DNA from: an uncultured Lachnospiraceae bacterium
GTDB lineage: Bacteria; Bacillota; Clostridia; Lachnospirales; Lachnospiraceae
NCBI GenBank assembly: GCA_947172705.1
Contig: CAMWCA010000002.1
Coordinates: 1-64,000 of the forward strand
DNA: 64,000 nucleotides
Direction: 5' to 3'
Under the pieces are notes generated by a model. The model ran no database searches. It saw only the letters and a program-made list of their open reading frames with translations, and was not told the origin of the DNA. This document shows positions 26,700 through 37,043 of the stretch, piece after piece. The translations under genes and the position numbers were made by a program. Numbering within the stretch: position 1 is the first letter of the stretch; each line of letters opens with the position of its first letter.

Positions 26700-27905
26700 A
26701 TGTTTTCAACTTTTTTTTACACCTGCAAGGCAAAAGGGCTGCAGGTTACCCTGAGCGAATGGCTGACTTTGCAGGAAGCGCTGGATAAGGGGCTGTGTAA
26801 CAGCAGCCTGACGGAGTTTTATTATCTGGCAAGGATGATCCTGGTGAAAAGCGAAACGGACTTTGATAAATTTGACATGGCGTTTGAGGAGGCTTTCAAG
26901 GGGATTCAGTCAGAGAATGAGATCTCCAAGAATATGATGAAATGGCTGGATAAATCCGAGCTCATCGATATGGTGGACGAGGAAGAGCGATACCGTATGA
27001 ACGAGCAGGACGGCATGCAGTTTATCGATAAGGACGAGGTGGAGGCAAAGTTTAAAGAACGGCTGCGGGATCAGGACAGCGAGCACAACGGCGGCAGCTT
27101 TTGGATCGGCAGTATGGGAAAAACCGCTTTCGGCAATATGGGCGGCTTTATGGGAGGCATACGGGTAGGCGGCGCCACCGGCTACCAAAGCGCTTTCCAG
27201 GTGATCGGCGCCCGCAAGTACAGAGACTTCCGGGACGACAGGATGCTGGATAACCGCCAGTTTCAGCTTGCCTTTCGGAAGCTTCGCCAGTTTTCCACTA
27301 AACTGGATATTCCCAAGACGGAGCTTGACATAGACGGAACCATAGATAAAACCTGCAACAATGGAGGGTACCTTCAGATCGTGATGGATAAACCCCGGAA
27401 GAATGCCGTGAAGCTGCTGCTTCTTATGGATTCGGGAGGAACCATGATTCCTTTTAGTTCCCTGCTCAACGAGCTGTTCCAGGCGGTACACAAATCCAAT
27501 CACTATAAAGACGTTAAGACCTACTATTTTCACAACTGCATTTATTCAAAGCTGTACAAAACCCCTGAATGCGAAAACGGCGATTGGATCGATACGGAGT
27601 GGATGTTCCGGAATCTGGACAGCGATTATAAAGTGATCGTGGTGGGGGATGCGGCGATGGCGCCGGAGGAGCTGTATTCCGACAGCGGTAATTACAGAGG
27701 ACCAAACGGCGGTCTTTCCGGCTGGGAATGGCTTCAGCTTTTAAAAAGGCATTACAAAAAGGTAGTGTGGCTGAATCCCAAAATGGCGCCCGGGCATGCC
27801 CCTTGGCGGGAGGCGGAGACGGCGATCAAGGGGCTGTTTCCCATGTATAAGCTGACCGTAGAGGGATTAAATCAGGCGATGATCAAGCTGATGGTGAATA
27901 AATAA
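26700..27905 (+). CDS. VWA (CoxE-like) domain protein, partner of the MoxR ATPase
   Basis: A 401-residue cytoplasmic protein without signal peptide (ATG 26700, AGGTGG upstream). The N-terminal half is helical and acidic. A Gly-rich stretch ([15 protein letters not shown], about 145-160) precedes the VWA domain starting at [12 protein letters not shown] (about 236). The metal site is DSGGT, a variant of the usual DxSx[17 protein letters not shown] provides the later Asp. VWA partners of MoxR recognise substrates. This pair lies between gpsA and tyrS and is probably lineage-typical rather than mobile, since codon use matches its neighbours. Confidence 0.85.
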   Translation: MFSTFFYTCKAKGLQVTLSEWLTLQEALDKGLCNSSLTEFYYLARMILVKSETDFDKFDMAFEEAFKGIQSENEISKNMMKWLDKSELIDMVDEEERYRMNEQDGMQFIDKDEVEAKFKERLRDQDSEHNGGSFWIGSMGKTAFGNMGGFMGGIRVGGATGYQSAFQVIGARKYRDFRDDRMLDNRQFQLAFRKLRQFSTKLDIPKTELDIDGTIDKTCNNGGYLQIVMDKPRKNAVKLLLLMDSGGTMIPFSSLLNELFQAVHKSNHYKDVKTYYFHNCIYSKLYKTPECENGDWIDTEWMFRNLDSDYKVIVVGDAAMAPEELYSDSGNYRGPNGGLSGWEWLQLLKRHYKKVVWLNPKMAPGHAPWREAETAIKGLFPMYKLTVEGLNQAMIKLMVNK

Positions 27906-27924
27906 AGAAAAACGGAGAAAGAAC

Positions 27925-29148
27925 ATGACGATTTTTGATGAATTAAAAGCAAGAGGTCTTCTGGCACAGTTGACCGATGAAGAAGAGATTAAAGAACTGA
28001 TCAACAACGGGAAAGCGACTTTTTACATTGGTTTTGACCCTACGGCGGATTCCCTCCATGTAGGGCATTTTATGGCGCTTTGCCTTATGAAAAGACTGCA
28101 GATGGCAGGAAATAAACCCATTGCCCTGATCGGCGGCGGCACCGGTATGGTGGGAGACCCTTCCGGAAGGAGCGATATGCGTTCCATGATGACCAAAGAA
28201 ACCATCGACCATAACTGTGAGTGCTTTAAAAAGCAGATGAGCCGTTTTATCGACTTTTCCGAGGGGAAGGCGCTTATGGTTAACAATGCGGAGTGGCTTC
28301 TGGATTTGAACTATATTGAATTCCTACGGGAGATCGGGCCTCACTTTTCTGTGAACAGGATGCTCACGGCAGAGTGCTATAAACAAAGAATGGAAAAGGG
28401 CTTAAGCTTTCTGGAATTTAATTATATGCTGATGCAGAGCTATGATTTTTACGAGCTGTTCCAGCGGTACGGCTGTAACATGCAGTTTGGCGGCGATGAC
28501 CAGTGGAGCAATATGCTGGGAGGAACGGAGCTGATCAGAAGAAAGCTGGGTAAAGATGCCTATGCCATGACCATCACCCTTCTTCTCAATTCCGAGGGAA
28601 AGAAAATGGGAAAGACCCAGAAGGGCGCCGTGTGGCTTGACCCCAATAAAACCACGCCTTTTGAGTTTTATCAGTACTGGCGGAATGTGGCGGATGCAGA
28701 TGTGCTGAAATGTATCAGAATGCTCACCTTCCTGCCTCTTGAGCAGATAGAGGAGATGGATCGGTGGGAAGGCAGCCAGTTGAACCAGGCGAAAGAAATC
28801 CTTGCCTTTGAGCTGACCAAACTGGTGCATGGGGAGGAAGAAGCGTCAAAGTCTCAGGAAAGCGCAAGGGCATTATTCAGCACGGGAAGCGCAGCGCAAA
28901 TGCCCACTACAGAGCTTACAGAGGAAGATTTTGCAGAGGGCACCATCGATATGATCTCCGTACTGTGCAAGGCTGGGCTGGTGCAGAGCCGTTCAGAGGG
29001 AAGGCGCGCCATCGAACAGGGAGGCGTTACCCTGGAATCAGAAAAGATCACAGATGTGAAAGCCGCTTTTGGCAAGGATACCTTTGCCGGAGAAGGGGTT
29101 GTGGTAAAACGAGGAAAGAAGAATTTCCGCAGGGTTATTTTAAAATGA
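27925..29148 (+). CDS. tyrS: Tyrosyl-tRNA synthetase
   Basis: A 407-residue class I synthetase charging tRNA-Tyr. HIGH-like motif HVGH (in [11 protein letters not shown], residues about 43-53), tyrosine-binding QPSYDFY-like segment [22 protein letters not shown], and KMSKS-like KMGKTQKG are all present. A C-terminal S4 RNA-binding domain begins near FAEGTIDMI and ends [12 protein letters not shown]. The gap to the VWA gene is only 19 bases, with no room for a T-box leader, so it is not controlled by its own T-box here. Confidence 0.97.
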   Translation: MTIFDELKARGLLAQLTDEEEIKELINNGKATFYIGFDPTADSLHVGHFMALCLMKRLQMAGNKPIALIGGGTGMVGDPSGRSDMRSMMTKETIDHNCECFKKQMSRFIDFSEGKALMVNNAEWLLDLNYIEFLREIGPHFSVNRMLTAECYKQRMEKGLSFLEFNYMLMQSYDFYELFQRYGCNMQFGGDDQWSNMLGGTELIRRKLGKDAYAMTITLLLNSEGKKMGKTQKGAVWLDPNKTTPFEFYQYWRNVADADVLKCIRMLTFLPLEQIEEMDRWEGSQLNQAKEILAFELTKLVHGEEEASKSQESARALFSTGSAAQMPTTELTEEDFAEGTIDMISVLCKAGLVQSRSEGRRAIEQGGVTLESEKITDVKAAFGKDTFAGEGVVVKRGKKNFRRVILK

Positions 29149-29669
29149 GTTCAGGAGAAAAGCCGCTTTCACAGCTCAGGCTGGAAAGCGGCGATATATT
29201 ATACTATTTAGGCGAAAAAAGAACTTTGACGGTGATACGGGAGCCAAGAAGCCGTGCCAGGGTCAAAGCTGTGATGGACCGCCTGCTGATGTTTGTTCCC
29301 TATGAGGCGGATTATGAGTGGAGACGAAAGCAGCTGGAAAAATGGTACCGCAGGGAAGCACAGACGGTTTTTGCTCAAAAGGCGGGGGAATATGCAGCGC
29401 TTTTGAGGGTGCATTTTCAGGAGATACGGATCAAAGATCAAAAAAGCCGCTGGGGAAGCTGCAGCAGTATGGGAAACCTGAATTTCAACTGGCGGCTTCT
29501 GATGGCGCCGGAACCGGTCTGCGATTATGTGATCATTCATGAACTGTGCCATTTGATTCATATGGATCATTCTCCTGATTTTTGGCGGGAAGTGGAAAGA
29601 CTCTGCCCGGCGCATAAGGAATACCGGAAATGGCTTCGGGAACAGGGAAAGCTTCTTTATATTTTCTGA
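29145..29669 (+). CDS. YgjP-like (DUF45/M48-type) metallopeptidase
   Basis: A 174-residue protein starting at ATG 29145, which overlaps the tyrS stop (ATGA). The zinc motif [20 protein letters not shown] (HExxH plus a third His) lies at about 130-150, preceded by the family signature [19 protein letters not shown]. The fold is that of the WSS1/SprT-like and YgjP families. Substrates are unknown. Coupled translation with tyrS suggests a housekeeping role. Very weak Shine-Dalgarno sequence, consistent with re-initiation. Confidence 0.88.
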   Translation: MSSGEKPLSQLRLESGDILYYLGEKRTLTVIREPRSRARVKAVMDRLLMFVPYEADYEWRRKQLEKWYRREAQTVFAQKAGEYAALLRVHFQEIRIKDQKSRWGSCSSMGNLNFNWRLLMAPEPVCDYVIIHELCHLIHMDHSPDFWREVERLCPAHKEYRKWLREQGKLLYIF

Positions 29670-29682
29670 ATTTAAAGCAGTA

Positions 29683-29709
29683 ATAATTTAATGCCCCTTC
29701 ACATACATT
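29683..29709 (+). promoter_or_regulatory. Candidate sigma-E promoter of spoIVA
   Basis: ATA (29683-29685), 16 bases, CATACATT (29702-29709). This matches the Bacillus sigma-E pattern ATA-N16-18-CATACANT, and spoIVA is a known sigma-E gene. Inferred by pattern only. Confidence 0.6.
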
Positions 29710-29735
29710 TAACTAAGTATGGAAGGGGTAATTGT

Positions 29736-31223
29736 ATGGAACTAAATGTAAAGAAAGAATATGATTTATACAAGGATATCCAATTAAGATGCGGCGGAGA
29801 AATTTACATAGGCGTTGTGGGACCGGTGAGAACCGGTAAATCCACTTTCATTAAGCGATTTATGGATCTGATGGTCCTGCCCAATATGACAGAATCCTAT
29901 GAAAAGGAGCGGGTGGTGGATGAACTGCCCCAAAGCGCGGGAGGAAAGACCATAACCACCACAGAACCCAAATTTATTCCAAAGGAAGCGGCAAAGCTTA
30001 CCTTAGGAGAGGGGATCGAGGCGAGGGTAAGGCTGATCGACTGTGTGGGCTATATGGTAGAGGGCGCCAGCGGACACATGGAAAATGATGCTGAGCGGAT
30101 GGTAAAGACCCCCTGGTCTTCGGAGGAGATTCCCTTTACCCAGGCGGCGGAGATCGGTACCAGAAAGGTCATTAACGACCATTCCACCATTGGAATTGTG
30201 ATCACCTGCGACGGCAGCTTTGGGGATATTCCCAGGGAAAATTATAAAGCGGCTGAGGAGCGTACCATCAGAGAACTGAAAAAACTGAAAAAACCTTTTG
30301 TAGTGCTTTTGAATACGGCGAAGCCCTATGGAGAAGAGGCAGCCAGGCTTGCGGAGGAGATCGGCAGTCAGTACGAAGTATCTGTTATGCCGGTAAACTG
30401 CGAACAGCTAAAGAAAGAGGACATCAATCATATCCTTGAAAATATATTGTATGAATTTCCTCTTACCATGATCGAATTTTATATGCCGAAATGGGTGGAG
30501 ATGCTTCCTGCAAACCATAAGATGAAGATCGACCTGATCGAGAGGGTTAAGGAACTTATGAAGCAGTACAGCAGCATCCGGGATGTAAAAAATCATCCGA
30601 TCATGCTGGAGGGAGCCTTTGTCAAAAAATGTAAAATGGATGGCATTGACATGGCGGACGGATGCGTCCGGGTATGGCTGGAGGTGGACGACGCCTACTA
30701 TTATGAAATGCTCAGTGATATGGTAGGTGAGAACATCGACAATGAGTATCACCTTTTATCTGTGCTAAAGGAAATGGCAAAGATGAAAAAGGAATATGTC
30801 AAGGTTCTTCATGCGGTTGACTCGGTCAGACAAAAAGGCTATGGGGTGGTAACGCCGGAACGGAGCGAGATCAGGCTGGATAAGCCGGAGGTGATCCGGC
30901 ACGGCAATAAGTTCGGCGTAAAGATCAGGGCGGAGAGCCCCAGCATCCATATGATACGGGCAAACATTGAGACGGAGATCTCACCTATTGTAGGTTCCGA
31001 GGAACAGGCTCAGGATCTGATCCGGTTTATCACCGATTCCAGCCAAAGCGAGGCGGGCATCTGGGAGACGAACATTTTTGGAAAATCTGTGGAGCAGCTG
31101 GTAAACGATGGGATTACCAGTAAACTTACCATGATAGGGGATGAAAGTCAGTTGAAGCTTCAGGAGACCATGCAGAAGATCGTAAACGACTCCAATGGAG
31201 GGATGGTCTGCATTATCATATAA
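29736..31223 (+). CDS. spoIVA: Stage IV sporulation protein A, coat morphogenetic ATPase
   Basis: A 495-residue mother-cell protein that polymerises on the forespore surface by ATP hydrolysis and forms the base of the spore coat. I start at ATG 29736 (GGAAGGGG upstream). The in-frame ATG 29691 lies at or before the likely promoter. IYIGVVGPVRTGKSTFIKRFM (P-loop, about 26-46) and KTITTTEPKFIP are diagnostic. The C-terminus ends SNGGMVCIII, typical of the membrane-targeting tail. Presence of this gene makes the organism a spore former. Confidence 0.97.
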   Translation: MELNVKKEYDLYKDIQLRCGGEIYIGVVGPVRTGKSTFIKRFMDLMVLPNMTESYEKERVVDELPQSAGGKTITTTEPKFIPKEAAKLTLGEGIEARVRLIDCVGYMVEGASGHMENDAERMVKTPWSSEEIPFTQAAEIGTRKVINDHSTIGIVITCDGSFGDIPRENYKAAEERTIRELKKLKKPFVVLLNTAKPYGEEAARLAEEIGSQYEVSVMPVNCEQLKKEDINHILENILYEFPLTMIEFYMPKWVEMLPANHKMKIDLIERVKELMKQYSSIRDVKNHPIMLEGAFVKKCKMDGIDMADGCVRVWLEVDDAYYYEMLSDMVGENIDNEYHLLSVLKEMAKMKKEYVKVLHAVDSVRQKGYGVVTPERSEIRLDKPEVIRHGNKFGVKIRAESPSIHMIRANIETEISPIVGSEEQAQDLIRFITDSSQSEAGIWETNIFGKSVEQLVNDGITSKLTMIGDESQLKLQETMQKIVNDSNGGMVCIII

Positions 31224-31231
31224 GTTTCATG

Positions 31232-31277
31232 CCGGAAGTCACTTTGTGCAAAATGCATAAAGGGCTTCCGGTTTTTT
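31232..31277 (+). terminator. Terminator after spoIVA
   Basis: CCGGAAG (31232-31238) pairs with CTTCCGG (31265-31271), followed by six T. Confidence 0.88.
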
Positions 31278-31285
31278 CGTTGCGG

Positions 31286-31314
31286 TTGTGACAATTATAT
31301 GATATCATTATAAA
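31286..31314 (+). promoter_or_regulatory. Promoter of the purine nucleoside phosphorylase gene
   Basis: TTGTGA (31286-31291), 17 bases, TATAAA (31309-31314), directly after the spoIVA terminator. Confidence 0.55.
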
Positions 31315-31358
31315 ATAGTGATTTACAAAAATTGCCGTAAGATGTAGGAGGATATGGA

Positions 31359-32180
31359 ATGAATCAGGTGTATGATAAGGTAGTAAAATGTTATGAGAGC
31401 ATAAAGGACAGGCTGCCCTTTCAGCCCAGAGTTGCTCTGGTTTTAGGTTCCGGGCTTGGAAATTATGCGGACACCATGGAGGTAAAGGGAGAGATCGACT
31501 ACAGTGAAATTGAAGATTTCCCTGTTTCCACGGTTCCGGGGCATGCCGGAAAGTTTATTTTTGGATATATCAAGGATGTGCCCGTGGTCTGCATGAAGGG
31601 CAGAGTGCATTATTACGAAGGGTATCCGGTTACGGATGTGGTGCTGCCTACCAGACTGATGAAGCTGATGGGCGCCGAGATCTTATTCCTCACCAACGCT
31701 TCCGGAGGCATAAATCCCTCTTTTCATGCAGGCTGCTTCATGTTGATTCGGGATCATGTTTCCTGTTTTGCCCCCAATCCCCTGATCGGTGCCAATATAG
31801 ACGAATTTGGATGCCGTTTTCCGGATATGAGTACGGTTTACGATCCCAGGCTGCAGCAGATTATCAGAGAAAAAGCAAAGGCGTGTGACATTCCTTTGAA
31901 GGAAGGCGTTTATGTACAGCTCACAGGTCCCTCCTTTGAATCTCCGGCGGAAATTAAAATGCTTCACAGTCTAGGCGCAGATGCGGTGGGAATGAGCACG
32001 GTGGTGGAAGCCATCGCTGCAAATCATATGGGAATGCGGATCTGCGGAATTTCCTGTGTGGCGAATCTTGCCGCAGGCATGACCGACCAGCCTCTCACCC
32101 ATGAGGAGGTACAGGAGGCGGCAAACCAGGCGGCGCCTATGTTTACCCGGCTGGTGACAGAAGCGATTGCTGCTTTTTAA
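31359..32180 (+). CDS. Purine nucleoside phosphorylase (inosine/guanosine type)
   Basis: A 273-residue enzyme splitting purine nucleosides with phosphate to base and ribose 1-phosphate. Signatures of the trimeric NP-I family: VLGSGLGNYAD (phosphate loop), TVPGHAGKFIFG, MKGRVHYYEGYP, TNASGGINPSF, and VQLTGPSFESPAEIKMLHSLGADAVGMSTVVEAIAANH. An Asn-like base-binding region follows. AGGAGG precedes ATG 31359. Next to an MTA/SAH deaminase gene, it fits purine salvage. It corresponds to the punA/pupG type rather than deoD. Confidence 0.95.
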   Translation: MNQVYDKVVKCYESIKDRLPFQPRVALVLGSGLGNYADTMEVKGEIDYSEIEDFPVSTVPGHAGKFIFGYIKDVPVVCMKGRVHYYEGYPVTDVVLPTRLMKLMGAEILFLTNASGGINPSFHAGCFMLIRDHVSCFAPNPLIGANIDEFGCRFPDMSTVYDPRLQQIIREKAKACDIPLKEGVYVQLTGPSFESPAEIKMLHSLGADAVGMSTVVEAIAANHMGMRICGISCVANLAAGMTDQPLTHEEVQEAANQAAPMFTRLVTEAIAAF

Positions 32181-32210
32181 AAAGGCTTTACGGACGGAAG
32201 GGTTAAATTT

Positions 32211-33509
32211 ATGAATATAAGGCTTTACAATGCAAGAATTCTTACAATGGCGGAAGGACAGGAGCTGTTTGAAGGAGAAATATGGGTGCAGGGGGACAGG
32301 ATCATATATGTGGGAGAAACGATCGGAGCCGATGAGGTTTATGAAAAGCTTCCCGCAAAATGTATCATATGGGACAGAGAAATAGACTGTCAGGGAAATT
32401 TGCTGATGCCGGGCTTCAAAAACGCCCATACCCATTCGGGAATGACCCTCCTCCGCTCTTATGCGGACGATCTCCCTTTGGATCAGTGGCTGAACCATAA
32501 GATCTTTCCGGTGGAAGCGCGGATGACGGGGGAGGATATTGCAGAGCTGTCCAAGCTTGCTATTCTGGAATACCTTACCGGGGGCGTTACCGCCGTATTT
32601 GATATGTATCTCACACCAGAGACCATAGCGGAAGCTTTTGACCAGATGGGAATGCGGTGTGTGCAGGTGGGAGCGGTGAACAATTTCAGCCAGTCTCCCG
32701 GGCTGGTGGAAGAGATGTATCAAAAGTTGAACCATGCAGGTCCTCTTTTGTCCTACATCATTGGTTTCCATGCGGAATATACCTGCTCCAGGGAGCTTCT
32801 TGAGGAGATAGCAGGGATTGCACATAAGTACAAAACGCCGGTTTTTACCCATCTGGCGGAGACGGAAAAGGAAGTGGCGGAGTGCAGGGAACGGTATGGT
32901 ATGACGCCTCTTGCCTTTTTGGATTCCCTGGGCATGTTTGACTATGGCGGCGGCGGTTATCACTGTGTGCATATGACCCCGGAGGACATTGCCATTATGA
33001 AGAAAAGGGGATTGTATGCAGTGACAAATCCCGGCTCCAATGCCAAGCTTGCCAGCGGGATCGCACCTGTTACAGATTTCTTAAAGGCAGGAGTTCCGGT
33101 GGCGATCGGTACCGATGGACCGGCAAGCAACAATTGTCTTGACATGTTCCGGGAAATGTTTCTGGTGACCGGGCTGGCAAAGCTGAGAGACAGGGACGCG
33201 GCGGCGGTAGATGCCCTTGAAGTGCTGAAAATGGCAACGGTAAACGGCGCCCACGCAATGGGGCTTAGGGATGCGGATGTGCTGAAGGAAGGAAAGCTGG
33301 CGGATCTCATTATGATCGACTTAAATCAGCCCAATATGCAGCCCCTGAACAATATTCCCAAAAACCTGGTTTACAGTGGAAGCAAGGAAAATGTGATCAT
33401 GACTATGGTGGGCGGAAATATTCTCTATGAAAAAGGAAATTTCCATACCAAGGACAGCCCTGAGGAGATCTATAGAAGAGTGGAAAAAATCAAAAAGAGA
33501 ATATGTTAG
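32211..33509 (+). CDS. mtaD: Amidohydrolase, probable 5-methylthioadenosine/S-adenosylhomocysteine deaminase
   Basis: A 432-residue TIM-barrel amidohydrolase. Metal ligands: HxH in NAHTHSGM (about residue 68), His in GFHAEYTC, His in FTHLAETEKEV, Asp in GTDGPASNN. The last motif and overall length match the MtaD/TrzN/AtzB group. Deamination of MTA or SAH gives inosine-type nucleosides that the neighbouring phosphorylase can split, so the pair makes sense as a salvage route. Related enzymes deaminate other adenosine derivatives, so the exact substrate is inferred. Confidence 0.85.
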   Translation: MNIRLYNARILTMAEGQELFEGEIWVQGDRIIYVGETIGADEVYEKLPAKCIIWDREIDCQGNLLMPGFKNAHTHSGMTLLRSYADDLPLDQWLNHKIFPVEARMTGEDIAELSKLAILEYLTGGVTAVFDMYLTPETIAEAFDQMGMRCVQVGAVNNFSQSPGLVEEMYQKLNHAGPLLSYIIGFHAEYTCSRELLEEIAGIAHKYKTPVFTHLAETEKEVAECRERYGMTPLAFLDSLGMFDYGGGGYHCVHMTPEDIAIMKKRGLYAVTNPGSNAKLASGIAPVTDFLKAGVPVAIGTDGPASNNCLDMFREMFLVTGLAKLRDRDAAAVDALEVLKMATVNGAHAMGLRDADVLKEGKLADLIMIDLNQPNMQPLNNIPKNLVYSGSKENVIMTMVGGNILYEKGNFHTKDSPEEIYRRVEKIKKRIC

Positions 33510-33575
33510 CTTTTTCTGAGGAAAAGTGATAGAATCAATTAAACAGATTATTTTTTTATGAAATGGGGGAACATA

Positions 33576-35285
33576 ATGGAAAAGAAAAATAAAGTATCGG
33601 TTTTAAGCTCTATTAAAACGAAGATCGTACTGCTGATTGTGTTGACGGTGCTTGCCACCACGACACTTTGTATGATTACGGTGACATCTTCCGTTAAGGA
33701 AAGTCAGACCACGTTGATCAAAAGCTATATGAAAGATATCGTGCTTACGGCAGGAAAGGGAATTGACAGAGAGATTGCCATTGCAGAGGATGTGCAGAGC
33801 GTACTGACGGCGGAGGAATTAAAGAAAACCGTGGGCGGCATATGTGTGGAGGGAATGGAATCAAGCTACGCTTATGTGGTTTCTCCTGACGGAACCATGT
33901 TATATCATCCAACTGCCGATAAAATTGGACAACCTGTTGAAAATGACGCGGTTAAGCAGCTTCTGGACACAATTGCCAAGGGAAGCAGACCTGAGACTGA
34001 CGTTATTATTTATGATTTTAAAGGCGCTACAAAATATGCATCTTACTACATAGGAAGCAATATGGAGTTTATTGCAGTGGTTTCTGCAGATGAGGACGAG
34101 GCGCTTGAGAGTATTAATGCCATTATCAGGGTAAGCGCGATTGGCTCGTTAATTATTTTAATTCTATGTTCTCTGGTAGGTCTGGTTGTGGCGTATAAAA
34201 TGATCAGACCCATCGAGAAGATCACCGATATGGTAATAAAGCTTTCCGGGCTGGATCTTACGCAAAGCAGCCTGCAGGCTTCCGTGAATAAGAGAAAAGA
34301 TGAAACAGGCATGATGGGAAGATCTATCGATGTTCTCCGCAGGGAATTGAACGATATCATTCATGCCCTTACAGGGCATAGCAGTAATTTGTTTGAGGCC
34401 TCTACCACCATGAACACCAGTGCAGAGGAGACTGCCCTTGCGGTAGACCAGGTGGAAAAAGCAATCGCTGAAATTGCACAGGGAGCTACGGCGCAGGCTC
34501 AGGAGACCCAGACTGCAACGGAAAACGTTATTTTGATGGGTAATATGATCGAAGAAACCAATGAGGAAGTAGAACTCCTGCGGGCAAATGCAAGAAAAAT
34601 GCGCGATGCCGGAAATCAGGCGATTGATATTATAGCTGCATTGAATGATGTCAACTTAAAAACCAAAGACGCCATTCAGATCATTTATGATCAAACCAAT
34701 ACCACAAATATATCTGCAATGAAGATCAGGGAAGCCACCGACATGATCACAGATATTGCAGAGGAAACCAATCTGTTATCCTTAAACGCTTCTATTGAGG
34801 CGGCAAGAGCAGGCGAGCAGGGAAGAGGCTTTGCCGTTGTTGCAGCGCAGATTCAAAAGCTTGCAGAGCAGTCCAATGAATCCGCACGGCAGATCGACGG
34901 AATTATCAATTCCCTGATTTCTGATTCGGAAAAATCTGTGGAAACCATGGAAGAGGTTAAGACTGTTATTGAACAACAGAATGAAAATGTGGCAAATACG
35001 GAAAATGCCTTCCGCAATGTAAAGGATGGCATCGACAAATCTATTGAGGGTATCCGCGCCATTGCAGCGAGAACCCAAAAGCTGGATGATGCAAGAGTAA
35101 AGGTGGTTGATGTGGTACAGAACTTAACTGCAATTGCCGAGGAAAATGCGGCAAGCACGGAGGAAACTTCCGCTTCCGCCGCTGAGGTAGGCTCCATTAT
35201 TGCAACCATCGCGGAGAACACCAAACAGCTGAATGAGATTGCAAGCGAAATGGAAGAATGTATTAAAAAGTTTGTTTCGGAGTAA
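33576..35285 (+). CDS. Membrane methyl-accepting chemotaxis protein with Cache-type sensor
   Basis: A 569-residue chemoreceptor started at ATG 33576 (GGGGAA just upstream). The ATG 33558 would put the Shine-Dalgarno inside the frame. First helix about 14-35, then a small extracellular Cache domain ([21 protein letters not shown], about 88-108), second helix about 190-215, HAMP, and a long coiled signalling domain with the invariant hairpin [28 protein letters not shown]. No CheA/CheY or flagellar structural genes lie in the window. The ligand is unknown, and single Cache domains often bind small acids or amines. Confidence 0.93.
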   Translation: MEKKNKVSVLSSIKTKIVLLIVLTVLATTTLCMITVTSSVKESQTTLIKSYMKDIVLTAGKGIDREIAIAEDVQSVLTAEELKKTVGGICVEGMESSYAYVVSPDGTMLYHPTADKIGQPVENDAVKQLLDTIAKGSRPETDVIIYDFKGATKYASYYIGSNMEFIAVVSADEDEALESINAIIRVSAIGSLIILILCSLVGLVVAYKMIRPIEKITDMVIKLSGLDLTQSSLQASVNKRKDETGMMGRSIDVLRRELNDIIHALTGHSSNLFEASTTMNTSAEETALAVDQVEKAIAEIAQGATAQAQETQTATENVILMGNMIEETNEEVELLRANARKMRDAGNQAIDIIAALNDVNLKTKDAIQIIYDQTNTTNISAMKIREATDMITDIAEETNLLSLNASIEAARAGEQGRGFAVVAAQIQKLAEQSNESARQIDGIINSLISDSEKSVETMEEVKTVIEQQNENVANTENAFRNVKDGIDKSIEGIRAIAARTQKLDDARVKVVDVVQNLTAIAEENAASTEETSASAAEVGSIIATIAENTKQLNEIASEMEECIKKFVSE

Positions 35286-35290
35286 AAAAG

Positions 35291-37003
35291 ATGGAATATA
35301 TAATTTTTGCGGCAGTAATGGCAGGATTTATTCTGATAGTGATGCTGAAAGGGTTTTATGACAACAAAAAATCAGAAAAAGAATTTGTACAAAGACTGTA
35401 CAGTGACTACGGTGTGCTGCCGCAAAGAGAGTATAAACCAGGTCAGCTGGAAACCATTTCCCATTATTTTTTAAAGCATAAAGACGGGTTTTGTATTGAC
35501 GATATTACCTGGAACGACCTGAATATGGATGAAATCTTTAAGAAGATGAATTATACCTATTCGGCGGCAGGGGAGGAGCATTTGTATGATCTTCTGCGAA
35601 GACCCTGCATGGAGGAAGCACAGCTCCGGAACCGGGAAAAAATCATAACTTATTTCAGGGAACATCCGGATGACAGAGTCGCTTATCAGATGATTTTCCG
35701 TAAGCTGGGATATACCGGAAAATTTTCCATTTATGACTATTTAGACTACCTGGATCAGCTGGGAGAACGCAAAAACGGCAGGCATTACCTGGCGCTGCTG
35801 TTGCTTCTTGCCTGTATTGGAAGCTTGTTTGTAAGTTTTTCCATGGGGCTGGTGGCGTTGGTCTGTATTTTGGTTTATAACAATGTGACCTATTTTAAAG
35901 AGAAAGAACAGATCGATCCTTATATTGTCAGCTTTGCATATGTATTCCGGCTTCTTGACGCTGTGAAGAGTATCAAATCTCATAAGCTTGGGATTCTGGA
36001 GGAAGAGTTTGAAACTCTTTACAAATGCAGCGCTTCCATGAATGGCTTTCGGCGGGGTTCTTTTCTTGTCATGTCAGGAAACAGAATGTCAGGCTCAGGG
36101 AATCCGCTGGACATGGTACTGGATTTTGTGAGAATGGGGCTGCATTTGGATCTGATCAAATTTAATCAAATGCTTGGGGAAGTGCGGAAACACATTGATG
36201 ATATCGACCAGCTTCTGGAGGTAATGGGAAAGATAGAGGCAATGATCGCAATTGGCGCATACAGGGGATCTCTTGGCTCCTGGTGTGTTCCCAAGCTTAC
36301 TGAAAACTTTTCGGAAAAAACGGAAATCAATGCGGAAGGCTTATACCATCCTTTGATTGAAGAACCTGTTAAAAATGAAATTCATACGAAGACAAGTGTG
36401 TTGATAACCGGGTCAAATGCTTCCGGGAAATCCACTTTTTTGAAAACAATGGCGATCAACAGTATTTTTGCACAGACGATCCATACCTGTCTTGCAGATT
36501 CCTATCAGGGAGGGCTATTCCGGATCGTATCCTCCATGAGCCTCAGGGATGATGTACAGGGGGGAGAAAGCTATTATATGGTGGAGATCAGGGCGATTAA
36601 AAGAATCCTTGACCTGACTGCATCGGAAGGAATGCCGGTTTTGTGCTTTGTAGATGAGGTGCTTCGGGGAACCAATACGGTAGAGCGGATCGCCGCATCC
36701 ACCCAGATCCTGAGAAGTATGGTAGGAGGCAGGTGTATGTGCTTTGCCGCCACTCATGATATTGAGCTGACTCATTTACTGGAAGGGGATTACAGCAATT
36801 ATCACTTTTCAGAGGAGATCGATGGCAGTGATATATCCTTTACCTATAAGATCATGGAGGGAAGGGCGACTACCAGAAATGCCATCAGATTGTTGGGCAT
36901 TATAGGATATGAGCCTGTAATTATAGAAGAAGCGGAAAAAATGGCCTCAGATTTTCTTTCCTCAGGTGTGTGGCACAGGCTTGACTATGGAAAGCTGCAA
37001 TGA
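35291..37003 (+). CDS. Membrane-anchored MutS-family ATPase
   Basis: A 570-residue protein with an N-terminal membrane helix (about 3-20) and a paired hydrophobic segment (about 165-200). The mismatch-recognition domain I of MutS is missing. The C-terminal ATPase is complete: Walker A ITGSNASGKSTFLKT (about 373-387), SMSLRDDVQGGESYYMVEI (the family's DDI-like/N3 region), Walker B CFVDEVLRGTN, and the His motif AATHDIELTHLL. Such membrane MutS relatives are common in Firmicutes and Bacteroidetes, not shown to act in mismatch repair. It starts 5 bases after the chemoreceptor gene. Confidence 0.85.
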   Translation: MEYIIFAAVMAGFILIVMLKGFYDNKKSEKEFVQRLYSDYGVLPQREYKPGQLETISHYFLKHKDGFCIDDITWNDLNMDEIFKKMNYTYSAAGEEHLYDLLRRPCMEEAQLRNREKIITYFREHPDDRVAYQMIFRKLGYTGKFSIYDYLDYLDQLGERKNGRHYLALLLLLACIGSLFVSFSMGLVALVCILVYNNVTYFKEKEQIDPYIVSFAYVFRLLDAVKSIKSHKLGILEEEFETLYKCSASMNGFRRGSFLVMSGNRMSGSGNPLDMVLDFVRMGLHLDLIKFNQMLGEVRKHIDDIDQLLEVMGKIEAMIAIGAYRGSLGSWCVPKLTENFSEKTEINAEGLYHPLIEEPVKNEIHTKTSVLITGSNASGKSTFLKTMAINSIFAQTIHTCLADSYQGGLFRIVSSMSLRDDVQGGESYYMVEIRAIKRILDLTASEGMPVLCFVDEVLRGTNTVERIAASTQILRSMVGGRCMCFAATHDIELTHLLEGDYSNYHFSEEIDGSDISFTYKIMEGRATTRNAIRLLGIIGYEPVIIEEAEKMASDFLSSGVWHRLDYGKLQ

Positions 37004-37043
37004 TATGATAAATCAGTGAATAACCAGAAAGGACCGGTGGAAA

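Noticed and set aside
27906..27924. T-box leader for tyrS
   Set aside because: Only 19 bases lie between genes, and no specifier hairpin or T-box sequence is seen.
31971..32972. 333-residue minus-strand frame opposite pnp and mtaD
   Set aside because: Opposes two well-supported genes and has His/Cys-rich composition typical of antisense shadows.
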